Assembly (NCBI GenBank): GCA_027450005.1
Contig: DAIDKO010000030.1
Coordinates: forward strand, 53,819-117,818
Direction: 5' to 3'
Length of the DNA stretch: 64,000 nucleotides
Source: Rhodanobacter sp.
GTDB taxonomy: Bacteria; Pseudomonadota; Gammaproteobacteria; Xanthomonadales; Rhodanobacteraceae
Every line of letters begins with the position of its first letter. The first letter of the stretch is position 1. Shown here one piece after another: positions 9,380 through 18,447 of this stretch. The notes below the pieces were generated by a model that worked only from the letters and a program-made list of their open reading frames with translations, did not search any database and was not told the DNA's origin. A program made the translations under genes and the position numbers.

Positions 9380-10332
9380 GGCTTGCGCCCGTTGCGCGCG
9401 GCGCGGCCGTGACGCTGCGCCTCGGCCGTCTGCCTGCTTTCGCGCAGGAAGTCGATGAACACGCGCAGTTTCGGCGGCACCTGGAAGCGGCTGGGGTAAT
9501 AGAGGTGGAAACCGTCGAAGGGCGGTAACCAGTCGTCCAGCACGCTTTGCAGCCGGCCGTCGGCCAGTGCCTTGCGCGCGAACGGTTCCAGCACGCAGGC
9601 GATTCCGGTGCCCTCGATCGCGGCGCGCACCGCTAGCGGAACGTGATTGACGGTGAGCCGGCCATCCACCGGCAGCTCGAACCACCGGCCTTTGTGCGGG
9701 CCGCTCTTGTGCGCGAACTCCCAGCGATACAGCGCGCGGCTGCTGGCCTGGCGGAAGTTGATGCAGTCGTGTGCCTCTAGTTCGCGCGGCTGCGCCGGCC
9801 GGCCATAGCGTGCGAAGTAGGCGGGCGAGCCCACCACCACCGAGCGCAGCGGACTGCTGACCGGTACCGCCACCATGTCGAACTGCAGGCGTTCGCCGAG
9901 GCGGATGCCGGCATCGAATCCCTCGGCGATCAGGTCGCTGAGGCCGTTGTCCACGTGGATGTCCAGCCGCACGTCCGGCCAGCGCGCCATGAATTCGCCC
10001 AGCAACGGATCGAGCAGGGCGATCGCCACCATGTCAGGCTCGGTGAGGCGCAGCAGGCCGGCAGGGCGATCGCCGTGCTGGCGTAGCGCGTCCATCGCCG
10101 CATCCAGTTCCTTCAGCGCCGGACTGATCCGCTGCAGCAGTTCCTAGCTTGCCTCGGTGAGTCCCACGCGGCGCGTGGTGCGGTGGAGCAGGCGCGTACC
10201 GAGCTCGGATTCGAGTTGCCGCAGGGTCTGGCTCAGCGCCGAGGCGGTGACGTCCAGCGCCGCCGCGGCGCCGGTGAAGCTGCCGTGCTCGGCGATGGCG
10301 CGGAAGGCGCGCAGGGCGTAGTCGTCGCGCAT
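9370..10332 (-). pseudogene. LysR-family transcriptional regulator with in-frame amber codon
   Basis: Reads as one LysR protein of about 320 codons in a single frame: winged helix-turn-helix at residues 5-60 (GSFTGAAAALDVTASALSQ, then RTTRRVGLTEAS) and an effector-binding domain from about 90 to 300. Codon 63 is TAG (complement of 10144-10146), just where the helix leaving the DNA-binding domain begins (LTEAS-stop-ELLQ). No frameshift or gap is visible, and the rest is well conserved. Without readthrough only a 62-residue DNA-binding fragment would be made. Divergent from a reductase gene that also carries in-frame stops. Confidence 0.85.
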
Positions 10333-10448
10333 AAGGGATCTGGCTACTGATTAGTAGGGCTTCATAAAGCATAAATCGGATGGCGGTTTTTCGGTGCAAT
10401 GGGAAGACGCAGACTGGCGTCGTCCCACTCACCCACCGGAGATCCGCC
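10333..10448. promoter_or_regulatory. Divergent LysR / aldo-keto reductase promoter region
   Basis: 116-base AT-richer spacer between the two divergent pseudogenes. It contains TTCATAAAGCATAAATC around 10360-10377, the kind of sequence LysR regulators bind (T-N11-A). A good ribosome site (CCGGAG) precedes the reductase ATG. The control region looks intact even though both genes carry stops. Confidence 0.4.
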
Positions 10449-11594
10449 ATGTCCTTTGACTACCACACCCTCGGCCGTTCCGGCCTGCGCGTCAGCCGCC
10501 TCGCGCTGGGCACGATGACCTTCGGCGAAAGCTGGGGCTGGGGTTCGGACGAGGTCACCGCGCGTGCGATGTTCGACCGCTACCTCGCAGCCGGCGGCAA
10601 CTTCGTCGACACCGCCGACCTGTACACCGAGGGCCAGAGCGAAACCCTGCTCGGCCGCTTCATCACCGCCAGCGGCAGCCGTGACCGCGTCGTGCTGACC
10701 ACCAAGTTCAGCTACAACGCCTAGCCGGGCAACCCCAACGCCGGCGGCAACGGCCGCAAGAACATCCTGCGCGCGGTGGAGGGTTCGCTACGCCGCCTGG
10801 GCACCGACTACATCGACCTCTACCTGCTGCACACCGGGGACCGCGTCACACCGGCGGAAGAGGTGGTGCGCACGCTGGACGACCTGGTGCGCGCTGGCAA
10901 GATCCGTTACGCGGGCCTATCCGATGTGCCGGCCTGGTACGCCGCGCAGATCCAGACCCTGGCGCTGGCGCATCACCTGCAGCCGCTGGTGAACCTGCAA
11001 CTGCAGTATTCGCTGTTGGAGCGCAACATCGAGCGTGAATATGCCTCGCTCGCGTAGGAGCTCGGCTACGGCATCACCGCATGGAGCCCGCTGGGCATGG
11101 GCCTGCTTTCGGGCAAGTACAAGCCCAGCGAATCGTGCCACGACGGCGCCGGCGACGGCCGCATCCAGGCGCTGAAGAGCAGCGGGCTGGCATCGCTGCG
11201 GGACAAGTTCACGCCGCGCAACTGGGCGATCGTCAGCGCGGTGGAGCTGGTGGCACGCGAGCACGACCTGTCGATGGCGCAGGTGGCCATCCAGTGGACG
11301 GTGCGCCGTCCCGCGGTGGGCTCGGTGATCCTCGGTGCGCGCACGATGGCGCAGTTCGAGGACAACCTCGTCGCGCTGGAGCGCTCCTTGCCCGACGAAG
11401 CGCTGCGACGGCTGGACGCGGTCTCGGCGCTGCCGCAGCAGTTCCCATACAGCTTCTTCGAGCAGGCACAGCAGGAGCGCCTCCACGGCGGCGCGGCGGT
11501 CGGCGACAAGCCGGACGGCTACCATGCGCCGGTGCGCGTGGCGGCGTCCGACGTCGGCGCCACGCATAGCCTGGTGGCGGCGGACCCGCGTTGA
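10449..11594 (+). pseudogene. Aldo/keto reductase with two in-frame amber codons
   Basis: One continuous frame of 382 codons for an NADPH-dependent aldo/keto reductase (AKR, TIM barrel). Catalytic tetrad positions are readable: Asp and Tyr in NFVDTADLYTEGQSE, Lys in LTTKFSY, His in LYLLHTGD. The NADP-binding end VGSVILGARTMAQFEDN is also intact. TAG occurs at codon 92 (10722-10724, after KFSYNA) and codon 203 (11055-11057, after EYASLA). There is no frameshift and codon use stays normal to the end. Each stop would truncate the barrel, so the gene is dead unless amber codons are read through. Followed by an alpha/beta hydrolase after 20 bases. Confidence 0.88.
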
Positions 11595-11614
11595 GCATGC
11601 GCGAGGAAACTCCC

Positions 11615-12454
11615 ATGACGATCAGGACATCAACCGTTCCAGTGGACGGCGCCCGCCTGCACCTCGAATCGGCGGGCCGCGGCGAAGCGGTGACCATACT
11701 GCACGGTTTCCTGGTCGACCGCCGGCAGTGGGACCACGAGTTCGCCGCGCTGGCCAGCGACCATTGCGTGCTGCGCTACGACGCGCGCGGCTTCGGCCAG
11801 TCGGAGATCGTGCCCGGCCGCGGCTATGCGCATCACGAGAACCTCGCCGCGGTGCTGGACGCCTGCGGTGTCGGGCGCACGGCTTTGCTGGCCTGCTCCG
11901 GCGGCGCGGCCACCGCACTGGACTTTACGCTGGCGTATCCCGACCGGGTCATCGCGCTGGTCTTCGTTGGCGTCGGCTACTGGGGCCGGTTTGCTGACCG
12001 CACGCCGGCCGCGCGCGCCTTCCTTCAGGCACTGGGCGCCTACGACGTGCCGGGCATGATCGACAGCTCGCTGCGGGCCTTCACTGATGGGCCGCGCCGC
12101 GCGGCAGGCGACGTCGACGCCGGTGTGCGCCGCCGTGCCGAGGCGATGACCGCGCTGCAGTTCCACCGCGAGCCGAACCACTGGCGCCATGCCGCGCAGG
12201 ATCAGCGCACGCCGCAGCCCAGTGCGCTGGATCGCCTCGATGAGATTGCCGCGCCAACCCTGTTGATGGTGGGCGGCGAGGACCAGCCCGAAGTGATGGA
12301 ACTGTCCACGCAGATCGCCGAGGGTCTCCATCGTGCGCAACTGTTGGTGGTGCAGTGTGCGGGCCATCACGCGAACCTGGAGGCACCGGCAGCGGTGCTG
12401 ACCGAGGTGCGTCGCTGGCTGGCGCGACACGCGGTGCGCGACGCAAGGATGTAG
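11615..12454 (+). CDS. Alpha/beta hydrolase
   Basis: 279-residue hydrolase of the alpha/beta fold. HGFLVDRRQW gives the oxyanion-hole HG motif, the nucleophile elbow is ACSGGA (Ser near residue 94; the first Gly of the usual GxSxG is Ala), the acid is probably Asp in VGGEDQPEV, and the catalytic His lies in CAGHHANLEAP. ATG 11615 chosen because GAGGAAA precedes it by about 6 bases; earlier in-frame starts at 11591 and 11597 lack this. The substrate is unknown. It follows the broken reductase and may have been its operon partner, but itself has no stop or frameshift. Confidence 0.82.
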   Translation: MTIRTSTVPVDGARLHLESAGRGEAVTILHGFLVDRRQWDHEFAALASDHCVLRYDARGFGQSEIVPGRGYAHHENLAAVLDACGVGRTALLACSGGAATALDFTLAYPDRVIALVFVGVGYWGRFADRTPAARAFLQALGAYDVPGMIDSSLRAFTDGPRRAAGDVDAGVRRRAEAMTALQFHREPNHWRHAAQDQRTPQPSALDRLDEIAAPTLLMVGGEDQPEVMELSTQIAEGLHRAQLLVVQCAGHHANLEAPAAVLTEVRRWLARHAVRDARM

Positions 12455-12462
12455 GTGCCATG

Positions 12463-12511
12463 AAAAAGCCGCGCCGGCGCAGGCCGGCGCGGCTTCCCGC
12501 TGCGCAGCGGG
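12463..12511 (-). terminator. Intrinsic terminator of the Spy/CpxP gene plus second hairpin
   Basis: Perfect 11-bp stem (GCCGCGCCGGC, loop GCAG, GCCGGCGCGGC) at 12468-12493, followed on the minus strand by five U residues (12467-12463): a textbook terminator for the leftward gene. A second palindrome, CCCGCTG-CG-CAGCGGG, lies at 12496-12511 just upstream of it in the transcript. Confidence 0.85.
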
Positions 12512-12532
12512 AGGAGGCTGCGCGGCTGCGGC

Positions 12533-13048
12533 TTACGGGCCGTCCGGTGCTTCGCTTCCGACCGGGTGCTGGGCTTTGAATTCCTTCCATTGTTGCATGC
12601 GGGCCTGTCGCTGCGCCTTCATCGTAGCCAGCTGCGACTGCTGTGCCGGGGTCAGCAGGTTGTAGACCTGTGCGCGGACGTCGGCCATCTGCTGCACGCG
12701 TGCGGTGGTGGCGGTGCCCTCGGCCTGGGCCAGCGCGGAAGCGGCGGACTGGTAGCCGGGGTCGGTCGGCTCCATTGCCTCGAACGCCTGCCGCTGCTGG
12801 CGCAACGCCTGAAAACGGCTCCGGTTTTGCTCGAAGCTGCTCTTCATGATCTGCTTTATGTTGGCCTTCTGCGTATCGCTCAAATTGAGCTTGCCAAGCT
12901 CCATCATGCCGTGGCGGCCACCAGGGCCGCCGTGATGGCCCCAGCCGCCGGGGCCGCCAGGGCCGGGGGCGCTCTGTGCTGCGACGGCGAAGCTGCCGAT
13001 GGCCAAGGCCGAGCCGAAGGCCAGGCCGAGAATGAGGTTCTTGCGCAT
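12533..13048 (-). CDS. Spy/CpxP-family periplasmic LTXXQ protein
   Basis: 171-residue exported protein. Signal peptide at residues 1-24 (cut after AVAA), a Gly/His-rich linker, then an all-helical region with two LTXXQ-type motifs (LNLSDTQ near residue 55 and LLTPAQQ near 135) that mark the Spy/CpxP family of ATP-independent periplasmic chaperones and Cpx feedback inhibitors. AGAGGCG precedes the ATG. Divergent from a cpxR-cpxA-like pair with a CpxR-type box between, exactly as cpxP in enterobacteria, so it is probably the target and negative modulator of that system (inference). Confidence 0.88.
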   Translation of the reverse strand: MRKNLILGLAFGSALAIGSFAVAAQSAPGPGGPGGWGHHGGPGGRHGMMELGKLNLSDTQKANIKQIMKSSFEQNRSRFQALRQQRQAFEAMEPTDPGYQSAASALAQAEGTATTARVQQMADVRAQVYNLLTPAQQSQLATMKAQRQARMQQWKEFKAQHPVGSEAPDGP

Positions 13049-13127
13049 GGTTGTCGCCTCTTGCGGTGGGGGAGTGGTGCGTGCGGCCATTGGACGACGC
13101 CCCCGTGTGTATGTTCTTTGCGCGAGC

Positions 13128-13142
13128 GTAAAGATGGGTAAA
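13128..13142. promoter_or_regulatory. CpxR-type box GTAAA-N5-GTAAA
   Basis: Two exact GTAAA half-sites spaced by 5 bases between the divergent cpxP-like and cpxR-like genes. This equals the CpxR consensus described in Escherichia coli (GTAAA, 4-8 base spacer, GTAAA). It lies 80 bases upstream of the cpxP-like start and 41 bases upstream of cpxR, so it could control both. Confidence 0.75.
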
Positions 13143-13182
13143 GCCGTTGCCGCCAGCCGTTCCCGCATCGCTAAATAGCGCC

Positions 13183-13875
13183 ATGACCCGCATCCTGATC
13201 GCCGATGACGACCGCGCACTCTGCAGCCTGCTTGCCGAGTACCTGCGCCGCGAAGGTTTTGCCGTGGATTGCGCCAGCGATGGCGAAGAGGCGCTGGCGC
13301 GGCTGCACAACGCGGCGCAGCGGCCTGACCTGCTGATCCTCGACGTGATGATGCCAGGCCGCGACGGCCTGGAGACGCTGCGCGAGTTGCGCATGAAATA
13401 CCGCCTGCCGGTCATCATGCTTTCGGCGCGCGGGGAACCGGTGGACCGCGTGATCGGGCTGGAACTGGGCGCGGACGATTACCTCTCCAAGCCCTGCCTG
13501 CCGCGCGAACTGCTGGCCCGCGTGCGTGCACAGCTGCGGCGGCATGCGCCGGGCGCGGCCGCCGCGGGCGAGCTGCAGCTCGGCACCTTGAAGTTGCTGC
13601 CCGGCGAGCGCCGCGCGTTGGTCGGCGACCAGGAGCTGTCGCTGACCGGCGCCGAGTTCCAGCTGCTGCTGGCGCTGGCGCAACGCGCGGGCGAGCTGGT
13701 GGACAAGGCCGCGCTTACGCGGCTTGCGCTGGGCCGCGAGCTGGAGCGCTACGACCGCAGCATTGACGTGCACGTTAGCCGCCTGCGCCACAAGCTGGCC
13801 GACGCCTCCGCGCAGTCGCCGCGGATCGACTCGGTGCGCGGTTCCGGCTACGTGCTGGTGGCTGGCGTGCCATGA
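13183..13875 (+). CDS. cpxR: Response regulator, CpxR-like (OmpR family)
   Basis: 230 residues: receiver domain (about 1-118) with acidic pocket IADDDRA, phospho-acceptor Asp in LLILDVMMPG near residue 54 and the Lys in LSKPCLP; winged-helix DNA-binding domain (about 135-228) with YDRSIDVHVSRLRHKL and VRGSGYVLV. ATG 13183 gives the normal length. It overlaps the kinase gene by 4 bases. The symbol is given because of the GTAAA repeat and the divergent LTXXQ gene; by sequence alone it is only an OmpR-type regulator. Confidence 0.85.
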   Translation: MTRILIADDDRALCSLLAEYLRREGFAVDCASDGEEALARLHNAAQRPDLLILDVMMPGRDGLETLRELRMKYRLPVIMLSARGEPVDRVIGLELGADDYLSKPCLPRELLARVRAQLRRHAPGAAAAGELQLGTLKLLPGERRALVGDQELSLTGAEFQLLLALAQRAGELVDKAALTRLALGRELERYDRSIDVHVSRLRHKLADASAQSPRIDSVRGSGYVLVAGVP

Positions 13876-15236
13876 ATCCGTTCAAAAGTCCGCTGTACCG
13901 GCGCGTGCTGCTGTGGTTCTGCGCGGTGAACCTGCTTGTGCTGCTGCTGGGCGGTTACCTGACCCGGCGCTTCGTGGAATACACCACCGAGGTGGAGATC
14001 GACTGGACCGCCCTGGCGCACTCGGCCAACCAGGCCTTTGAGCAGGGCGGCCCGGCGGCGCTGGACGCGTGGCGCGAACGGCAGCGCCACGAGGGCGTGG
14101 ACGCCACGCTGTTCCAGGACGGGCGACCGTTGCTGCCGATCCGCCTGCCGCCGTCGATCCGGGATGCCCTGCCGGAGATGCTGTCGGCCAACCGCAGCCT
14201 GGTTCTGAAGCCCTGGCGCAACCAGTTCCTGTACCTGGCGGTGCAACCGGTGACCGGTGCCGACGGCCGGCAGCGGCAACTGGTGGCGATCAGCCGCACG
14301 CACACGCGGCTGCCGCCGCAGGCGCGCGAGAGGATCCTGCTGGCGGTGCAGTTCGCGCTGTCGCTGTTGTTCATCGGCCTGGTGGGCTGGTGGGTGGCGC
14401 GCAGCGTGGCACGGCCGGTGCAGGCACTGCGCGAGGCGGCGCGGCGGATGGCCGCGGGCGAGTTGTCCGCGCGCGTGGGCCACCCCGGCGGCACGCGCGA
14501 CGAACTGGCCCAGCTCGCCGGCGATTTCGATGCCATGGCCGAACGCATCGAGGCGCTGGTCGCGCACGATCGCCGGGTGCTGCAGGATCTCTCGCACGAG
14601 CTGCGCTCGCCGCTGGCGCGCCTGCAACTGATCCTCGACCTGGCCCAGCGCGGCGACGATCCGGCGACGGCCGAGCGCTACTTCCGCCAGGCCGAGCACG
14701 AGATCGTCCGGCTCGACCGCCTGACGGGCGACATGCTGGCCTTGTCACGCATGGAGGGCGGTCTGCCCGGGATGGAGCGCGAGCGGCTGGATCTGGTCGA
14801 ACTCGCGCACGACGGCCTGCAGCAGGCGTCGCTGGAAGCGGACGCGCGCCGCATCCGCCTGCACTGGCAGGCCGCCGATGCGCCGGTCGAGGTGGTCGGT
14901 ACGCCGGTGCTGCTGGAACGCGCGCTGGGCAACCTGATCGTCAACGCCATCAAGTACAGCGCGGAAGGCGGCGAGGTGGAAGTCGCGGTGCGCGTCGTCG
15001 AGGGGCAGGCCGAATGTGTGGTGCGCGACCATGGCCCCGGCGTCCCGGAAGCCGAACTGGCGTCGTTGTTCCGGCCATTCTTCCGCGGCAGCAACGCCTT
15101 GCGCGCCGAAGGCCACGGCCTCGGCCTTGCCATCGCGCAACGCGTTGCCAGGGCGCACGGTGGCGACATCCTTGCGCGCAACGCCGAGGGCGGCGGGCTG
15201 GAAGTGCGGCTGCGCCTGCCGCTGGCCAGCGGGTGA
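13872..15236 (+). CDS. cpxA: Sensor histidine kinase, CpxA-like
   Basis: 454 residues. Two membrane helices (about 11-31 and 156-176) enclose a periplasmic sensor loop of about 120 residues; then a HAMP domain, the dimerisation/phosphorylation helix with LSHELRSPLARL (His near 241), and a catalytic domain with N box NLIVNAIKYS, G1 DHGPGVPEAEL and G2 GHGLGLAIAQ. Expected to phosphorylate the overlapping CpxR-like regulator. Overlap of 4 bases with cpxR indicates coupled translation. The function, envelope protein stress, is inferred from context. Confidence 0.85.
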   Translation: MNPFKSPLYRRVLLWFCAVNLLVLLLGGYLTRRFVEYTTEVEIDWTALAHSANQAFEQGGPAALDAWRERQRHEGVDATLFQDGRPLLPIRLPPSIRDALPEMLSANRSLVLKPWRNQFLYLAVQPVTGADGRQRQLVAISRTHTRLPPQARERILLAVQFALSLLFIGLVGWWVARSVARPVQALREAARRMAAGELSARVGHPGGTRDELAQLAGDFDAMAERIEALVAHDRRVLQDLSHELRSPLARLQLILDLAQRGDDPATAERYFRQAEHEIVRLDRLTGDMLALSRMEGGLPGMERERLDLVELAHDGLQQASLEADARRIRLHWQAADAPVEVVGTPVLLERALGNLIVNAIKYSAEGGEVEVAVRVVEGQAECVVRDHGPGVPEAELASLFRPFFRGSNALRAEGHGLGLAIAQRVARAHGGDILARNAEGGGLEVRLRLPLASG

Positions 15237-15244
15237 GTGGCTCC

Positions 15245-16132
15245 ATGCGCCATGGCCGCGGGAACGGGCAAGGCATTTCCCCACCGATCATCGGGCTGCT
15301 GGGGGCATTCATCGCAGTCGTCGCCGTCCTGTACTTCGCCGTGCCGGCCGCGCTGCTGCGCTGGGACCTGGACCGGCTGGTATTCAGCGCGCAGTCCCAG
15401 CGGCGCACGCACGAGGGCAAGCGCTTCGACGTCGCCGTTTCGCCCGATGCCACGGTGGTCGTAAGCCGCTACGGTGATGCCGGTCGGGCATGCGCGTTTT
15501 TCTTCCCGAGGCAGCATGGCGGCATCGGCAGCTACGAGCGAACGCTTTTTCCGTTGATCCGGGAGGCCGGTGCCGATGTCTACGCCATTTCGTATCCCAG
15601 GCAGGATGGGGCGAAGGGGCATGCCCATGTCGATCGGCTGTTCGGCCAGGTCGCGCTGGCGGTGTCGCGGGTGAGCAGGGCGGCGCGCTGCGGGATGCGC
15701 CGCAGCGTCTTCGTCGGCCGCTCGCTGGGCGCGACGGTGGCGCTGGCGGAAGCAGTGAAATTCAGGCGCAGGGCCGTGCTGATCGATGGGCTGGGGGCCG
15801 ACCTCGCCGGTGTGGTGCGGGCATGGATGGGCCGGCATCCTCTGTCGATCGGCTGGCGGCTGCTGCCGGTGCGTGCCTTGCTGGGGCGGCGGGACTATCC
15901 CGCCGCATCGCTGCTGCAGCAGATGCCGTCGGTGCCGGTATCGATTTTCCATGGCACGGCGGATACCGTGACGCGCTATGCGCTCGCGCGGAGCGCCTTG
16001 CAGGGACGCCCGAACGTGACCTTCGAGACGGTGAACGGCGGCACGCATCACGATACCTACCTGCTTGCTGGGAGCGCGTATGTCCGGAGCCTGCGTTCGC
16101 TGCTGGATGAAGAGACTTTGCGGAGCCGATGA
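15245..16132 (+). CDS. Membrane-anchored alpha/beta hydrolase
   Basis: 295 residues. One N-terminal membrane helix (about 14-36, IIGLLGAFIAVVAVLYFAVP) and then a soluble alpha/beta hydrolase-like domain with nucleophile elbow VGRSLGATVAL (Ser near 162) and a possible catalytic His in NGGTHHDTY. The catalytic acid is probably Asp in HGTADTVTRY. Starts 8 bases after cpxA and overlaps the next gene by ATGA, so it is in the same transcript as the two-component pair. Orientation suggests a periplasmic active site. Substrate unknown. Confidence 0.72.
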   Translation: MRHGRGNGQGISPPIIGLLGAFIAVVAVLYFAVPAALLRWDLDRLVFSAQSQRRTHEGKRFDVAVSPDATVVVSRYGDAGRACAFFFPRQHGGIGSYERTLFPLIREAGADVYAISYPRQDGAKGHAHVDRLFGQVALAVSRVSRAARCGMRRSVFVGRSLGATVALAEAVKFRRRAVLIDGLGADLAGVVRAWMGRHPLSIGWRLLPVRALLGRRDYPAASLLQQMPSVPVSIFHGTADTVTRYALARSALQGRPNVTFETVNGGTHHDTYLLAGSAYVRSLRSLLDEETLRSR

Positions 16133-17145
16133 TCCTGCCTGATGCCATTCGTCCCCCGATGCGCCGCAACACCCTCGTCGCCGTGGGACTGGCGCTGTGT
16201 GCGGCGCTATTCTTCACGATGACCTACGTGCTCAACCGCAGCCTGGTGAGCGGCGGCGGGCACTGGGCGTGGGCGGTGATCTTGCGTTACCTGATCACCT
16301 TGCCGCTGCTGGCCCTGGCGCTGCCGTTGCGTGGCGGCCTGGGCGAGCTGCCGCGCGAACTGCGCGCGCATCCGCGCGCATGGCTGACCTGGAGCAGCGT
16401 GGGTTTCGTGCTGTTCGGCGTGCCGCTGACCTGGGCCGCCGGCAGCGGGCCGGCATGGCTGGTGGCGGGCAGTTTCCAGACCACCGTGCTGGCCGGGCCG
16501 TTGCTGGCGCCGCTGATCTATCGCGATGGGCGCCGACGGCTGGCGTGGCCCACGCTGGCGATCGGTGCGTTGATCGTGGCCGGCGTGTTCGCGTTGCAAT
16601 GGGGCCATGCGCACGGTCGGCTCGGTGCCGACGACTGGCTGGCGGCGGGAGCGGTGGTGCTGGCTGCGTTCGCCTATCCCTTGGGCAACCGCATGCTACT
16701 GCTGCATCTGGAAACCAGCGCCTACCGGGTGAACGCCTTGCAGCGCGTGTTCGGCATGACGCTGTGTAGCTGGCCGGCGTGGTTGCTGATCGCCGCCATC
16801 GCGTGGCACACGATCGGTGCGCCGGACTGGCGCGAGGCATGGCTGGCGGGCGGTGTGGCCTTGTCCTCCGGCGTGATCGCCACCGTGTTGTTCTTCACGG
16901 CGACCGACCGCGTGCGCACGCAACCCACCGCACTGGCCGCCGTGGAGGCAATGCAGGCGGCCGAGCTGCTGTTCACCACGGCGCTAGGCGCAGCCCTGCT
17001 TGGCGAGGCGTGGCCGCGGGGCTGGGCCTTGTCCGGTGCGCTGGCGATCGTCGCGGGCATCGCGCTGTTCGGCTGGGTGAGCGGGCGCGAGGCGGCGGGC
17101 AACGAGGCGGCCGTGCGCGCGCTGCGCTCCGATCGCAGCGCCTAG
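16129..17145 (+). CDS. DMT-superfamily transporter (EmrE-like multidrug efflux type)
   Basis: 338 residues with about ten hydrophobic helices and no soluble domain, as expected for the drug/metabolite transporter superfamily. The start ATG overlaps the hydrolase stop (ATGA); a second in-frame ATG 30 bases later (MRRNTLV) is also possible. Likely co-transcribed with the cpx-like genes, which would place a possible exporter under envelope stress control. The transported compound cannot be read from sequence. Ends with TAG. Confidence 0.78.
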   Translation: MILPDAIRPPMRRNTLVAVGLALCAALFFTMTYVLNRSLVSGGGHWAWAVILRYLITLPLLALALPLRGGLGELPRELRAHPRAWLTWSSVGFVLFGVPLTWAAGSGPAWLVAGSFQTTVLAGPLLAPLIYRDGRRRLAWPTLAIGALIVAGVFALQWGHAHGRLGADDWLAAGAVVLAAFAYPLGNRMLLLHLETSAYRVNALQRVFGMTLCSWPAWLLIAAIAWHTIGAPDWREAWLAGGVALSSGVIATVLFFTATDRVRTQPTALAAVEAMQAAELLFTTALGAALLGEAWPRGWALSGALAIVAGIALFGWVSGREAAGNEAAVRALRSDRSA

Positions 17146-17199
17146 GCGTGCTCAGTCGCGCCGGATGGGATACTTCCGCGTCCCCGCACGAATCCCGCC

Positions 17200-18444
17200 A
17201 TGACCGACGACGCCACCACCATCCGCCACGGCACGCCCGCGTTCCGGCGTACCAACCTCGCGCTGTTCGCCGCGGGCTTGGCGACGTTTGGCCTGCTGTA
17301 TTGCGTGCAGCCGCTGATGCCGGAGTTCAGCCGCGACTATGGCGTGAGCGAGGCGGGCGCGGCGCTGTCGCTGTCGCTCACCACCGGCGTGCTGGCGTTC
17401 GCGATGCTGTTCGCCGGCGGCGTGTCCGATGCGCAGGGACGCAAGCCGGTGATGGTGGCTTCACTGCTGTCCTCCGCGGTGCTGGTGCTGGCCAGCGCGG
17501 CGATGCCGACCTGGGCCTCGCTGCTGGTGGTGCGCACCCTGCTCGGCTTGACGCTGAGCGGCCTGCCGGCGGTGGCGATGACCTACCTCGGCGAGGAAAT
17601 GCATGCCGACTCGATCGGCCTTGGCATGGGGCTTTACATCAGCGGCAGCGCGGTGGGTGGCATGGGCGGCCGGCTGGTCGCCGGCGTGCTGGCCGACTTC
17701 TTCGGCTGGCGCACCGGCGTGGCGGTGGTGGGCGTGATCGGCCTCGCCTGCGCGTTGGCGTTCTGGCGTGCGCTGCCGCCTTCGCGGCACTTCGTGCGGC
17801 AGCCATGGAATGCGCGTGCGCTCGCTGCGCGCTTCGCCGGCATGTTCCGCGATCACGGGCTGCCTTGGCTGTTCGCTGAGGGTTTCCTGCTGCTGGGCGC
17901 CTTCGTCACCGTCTACAACTACCTCGGCTACCGCCTCCTGGCGCCGCCGTACAACCTCAGCCAGGCGGTGGTCGGGCTGATCTTCGGCATCTACCTGATC
18001 GGTACCTTCAGCTCGGCTTGGATGGGCCACCTGGCCGGCAAGCTGGGCCGGCGCAAGGTGCTGTGGACGGCGCTAGCGCTGATGCTGGCTGGCGTGCTGC
18101 TGACCCTGGCCACGTCACTGTGGCTGGTGGCGCTGGGCATCGTGGCGGTCACCTTCGGCTTTTTCGGTGGCCACTCCATTGTCAGCAGCTGGGTCGGCCG
18201 GCGTGCCGGTGCGGCGAAGGCGCAGGCGTCGTCGATGTACCTGTTCTGCTACTACATGGGCTCCAGCGTGGCCGGCGCCAGCGGCGGGTTGTTCTACGCC
18301 GCGCATGGCTGGAGCGGCGTGGTCGTGTTCGTCGGCGCGCTGGTGCTGGCCGGACTCGCGATTGCGCTGGGGCTTATCCGGCTCAAGCCGCTGACGGGCG
18401 TGGCGACGCCGCCCGCGCCGATGAGCAAGGGCGCGATGCCCTGA
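17200..18444 (+). CDS. MFS transporter, YnfM-like
   Basis: 414 residues, twelve predicted helices. The first loop motif FAGGVSDAQGRKPVM is the MFS signature between helices 2 and 3, and the mirrored version AGKLGRRKVL follows helix 8. LYCVQPLMPEFSRDYGVS near the N-terminus resembles the YnfM group of proton-linked exporters. Own promoter region of 54 bases after the DMT gene. Ends only 3 bases before the convergent acetyltransferase. Substrate unknown. Confidence 0.82.
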   Translation: MTDDATTIRHGTPAFRRTNLALFAAGLATFGLLYCVQPLMPEFSRDYGVSEAGAALSLSLTTGVLAFAMLFAGGVSDAQGRKPVMVASLLSSAVLVLASAAMPTWASLLVVRTLLGLTLSGLPAVAMTYLGEEMHADSIGLGMGLYISGSAVGGMGGRLVAGVLADFFGWRTGVAVVGVIGLACALAFWRALPPSRHFVRQPWNARALAARFAGMFRDHGLPWLFAEGFLLLGAFVTVYNYLGYRLLAPPYNLSQAVVGLIFGIYLIGTFSSAWMGHLAGKLGRRKVLWTALALMLAGVLLTLATSLWLVALGIVAVTFGFFGGHSIVSSWVGRRAGAAKAQASSMYLFCYYMGSSVAGASGGLFYAAHGWSGVVVFVGALVLAGLAIALGLIRLKPLTGVATPPAPMSKGAMP

Positions 18445-18447
18445 GGT

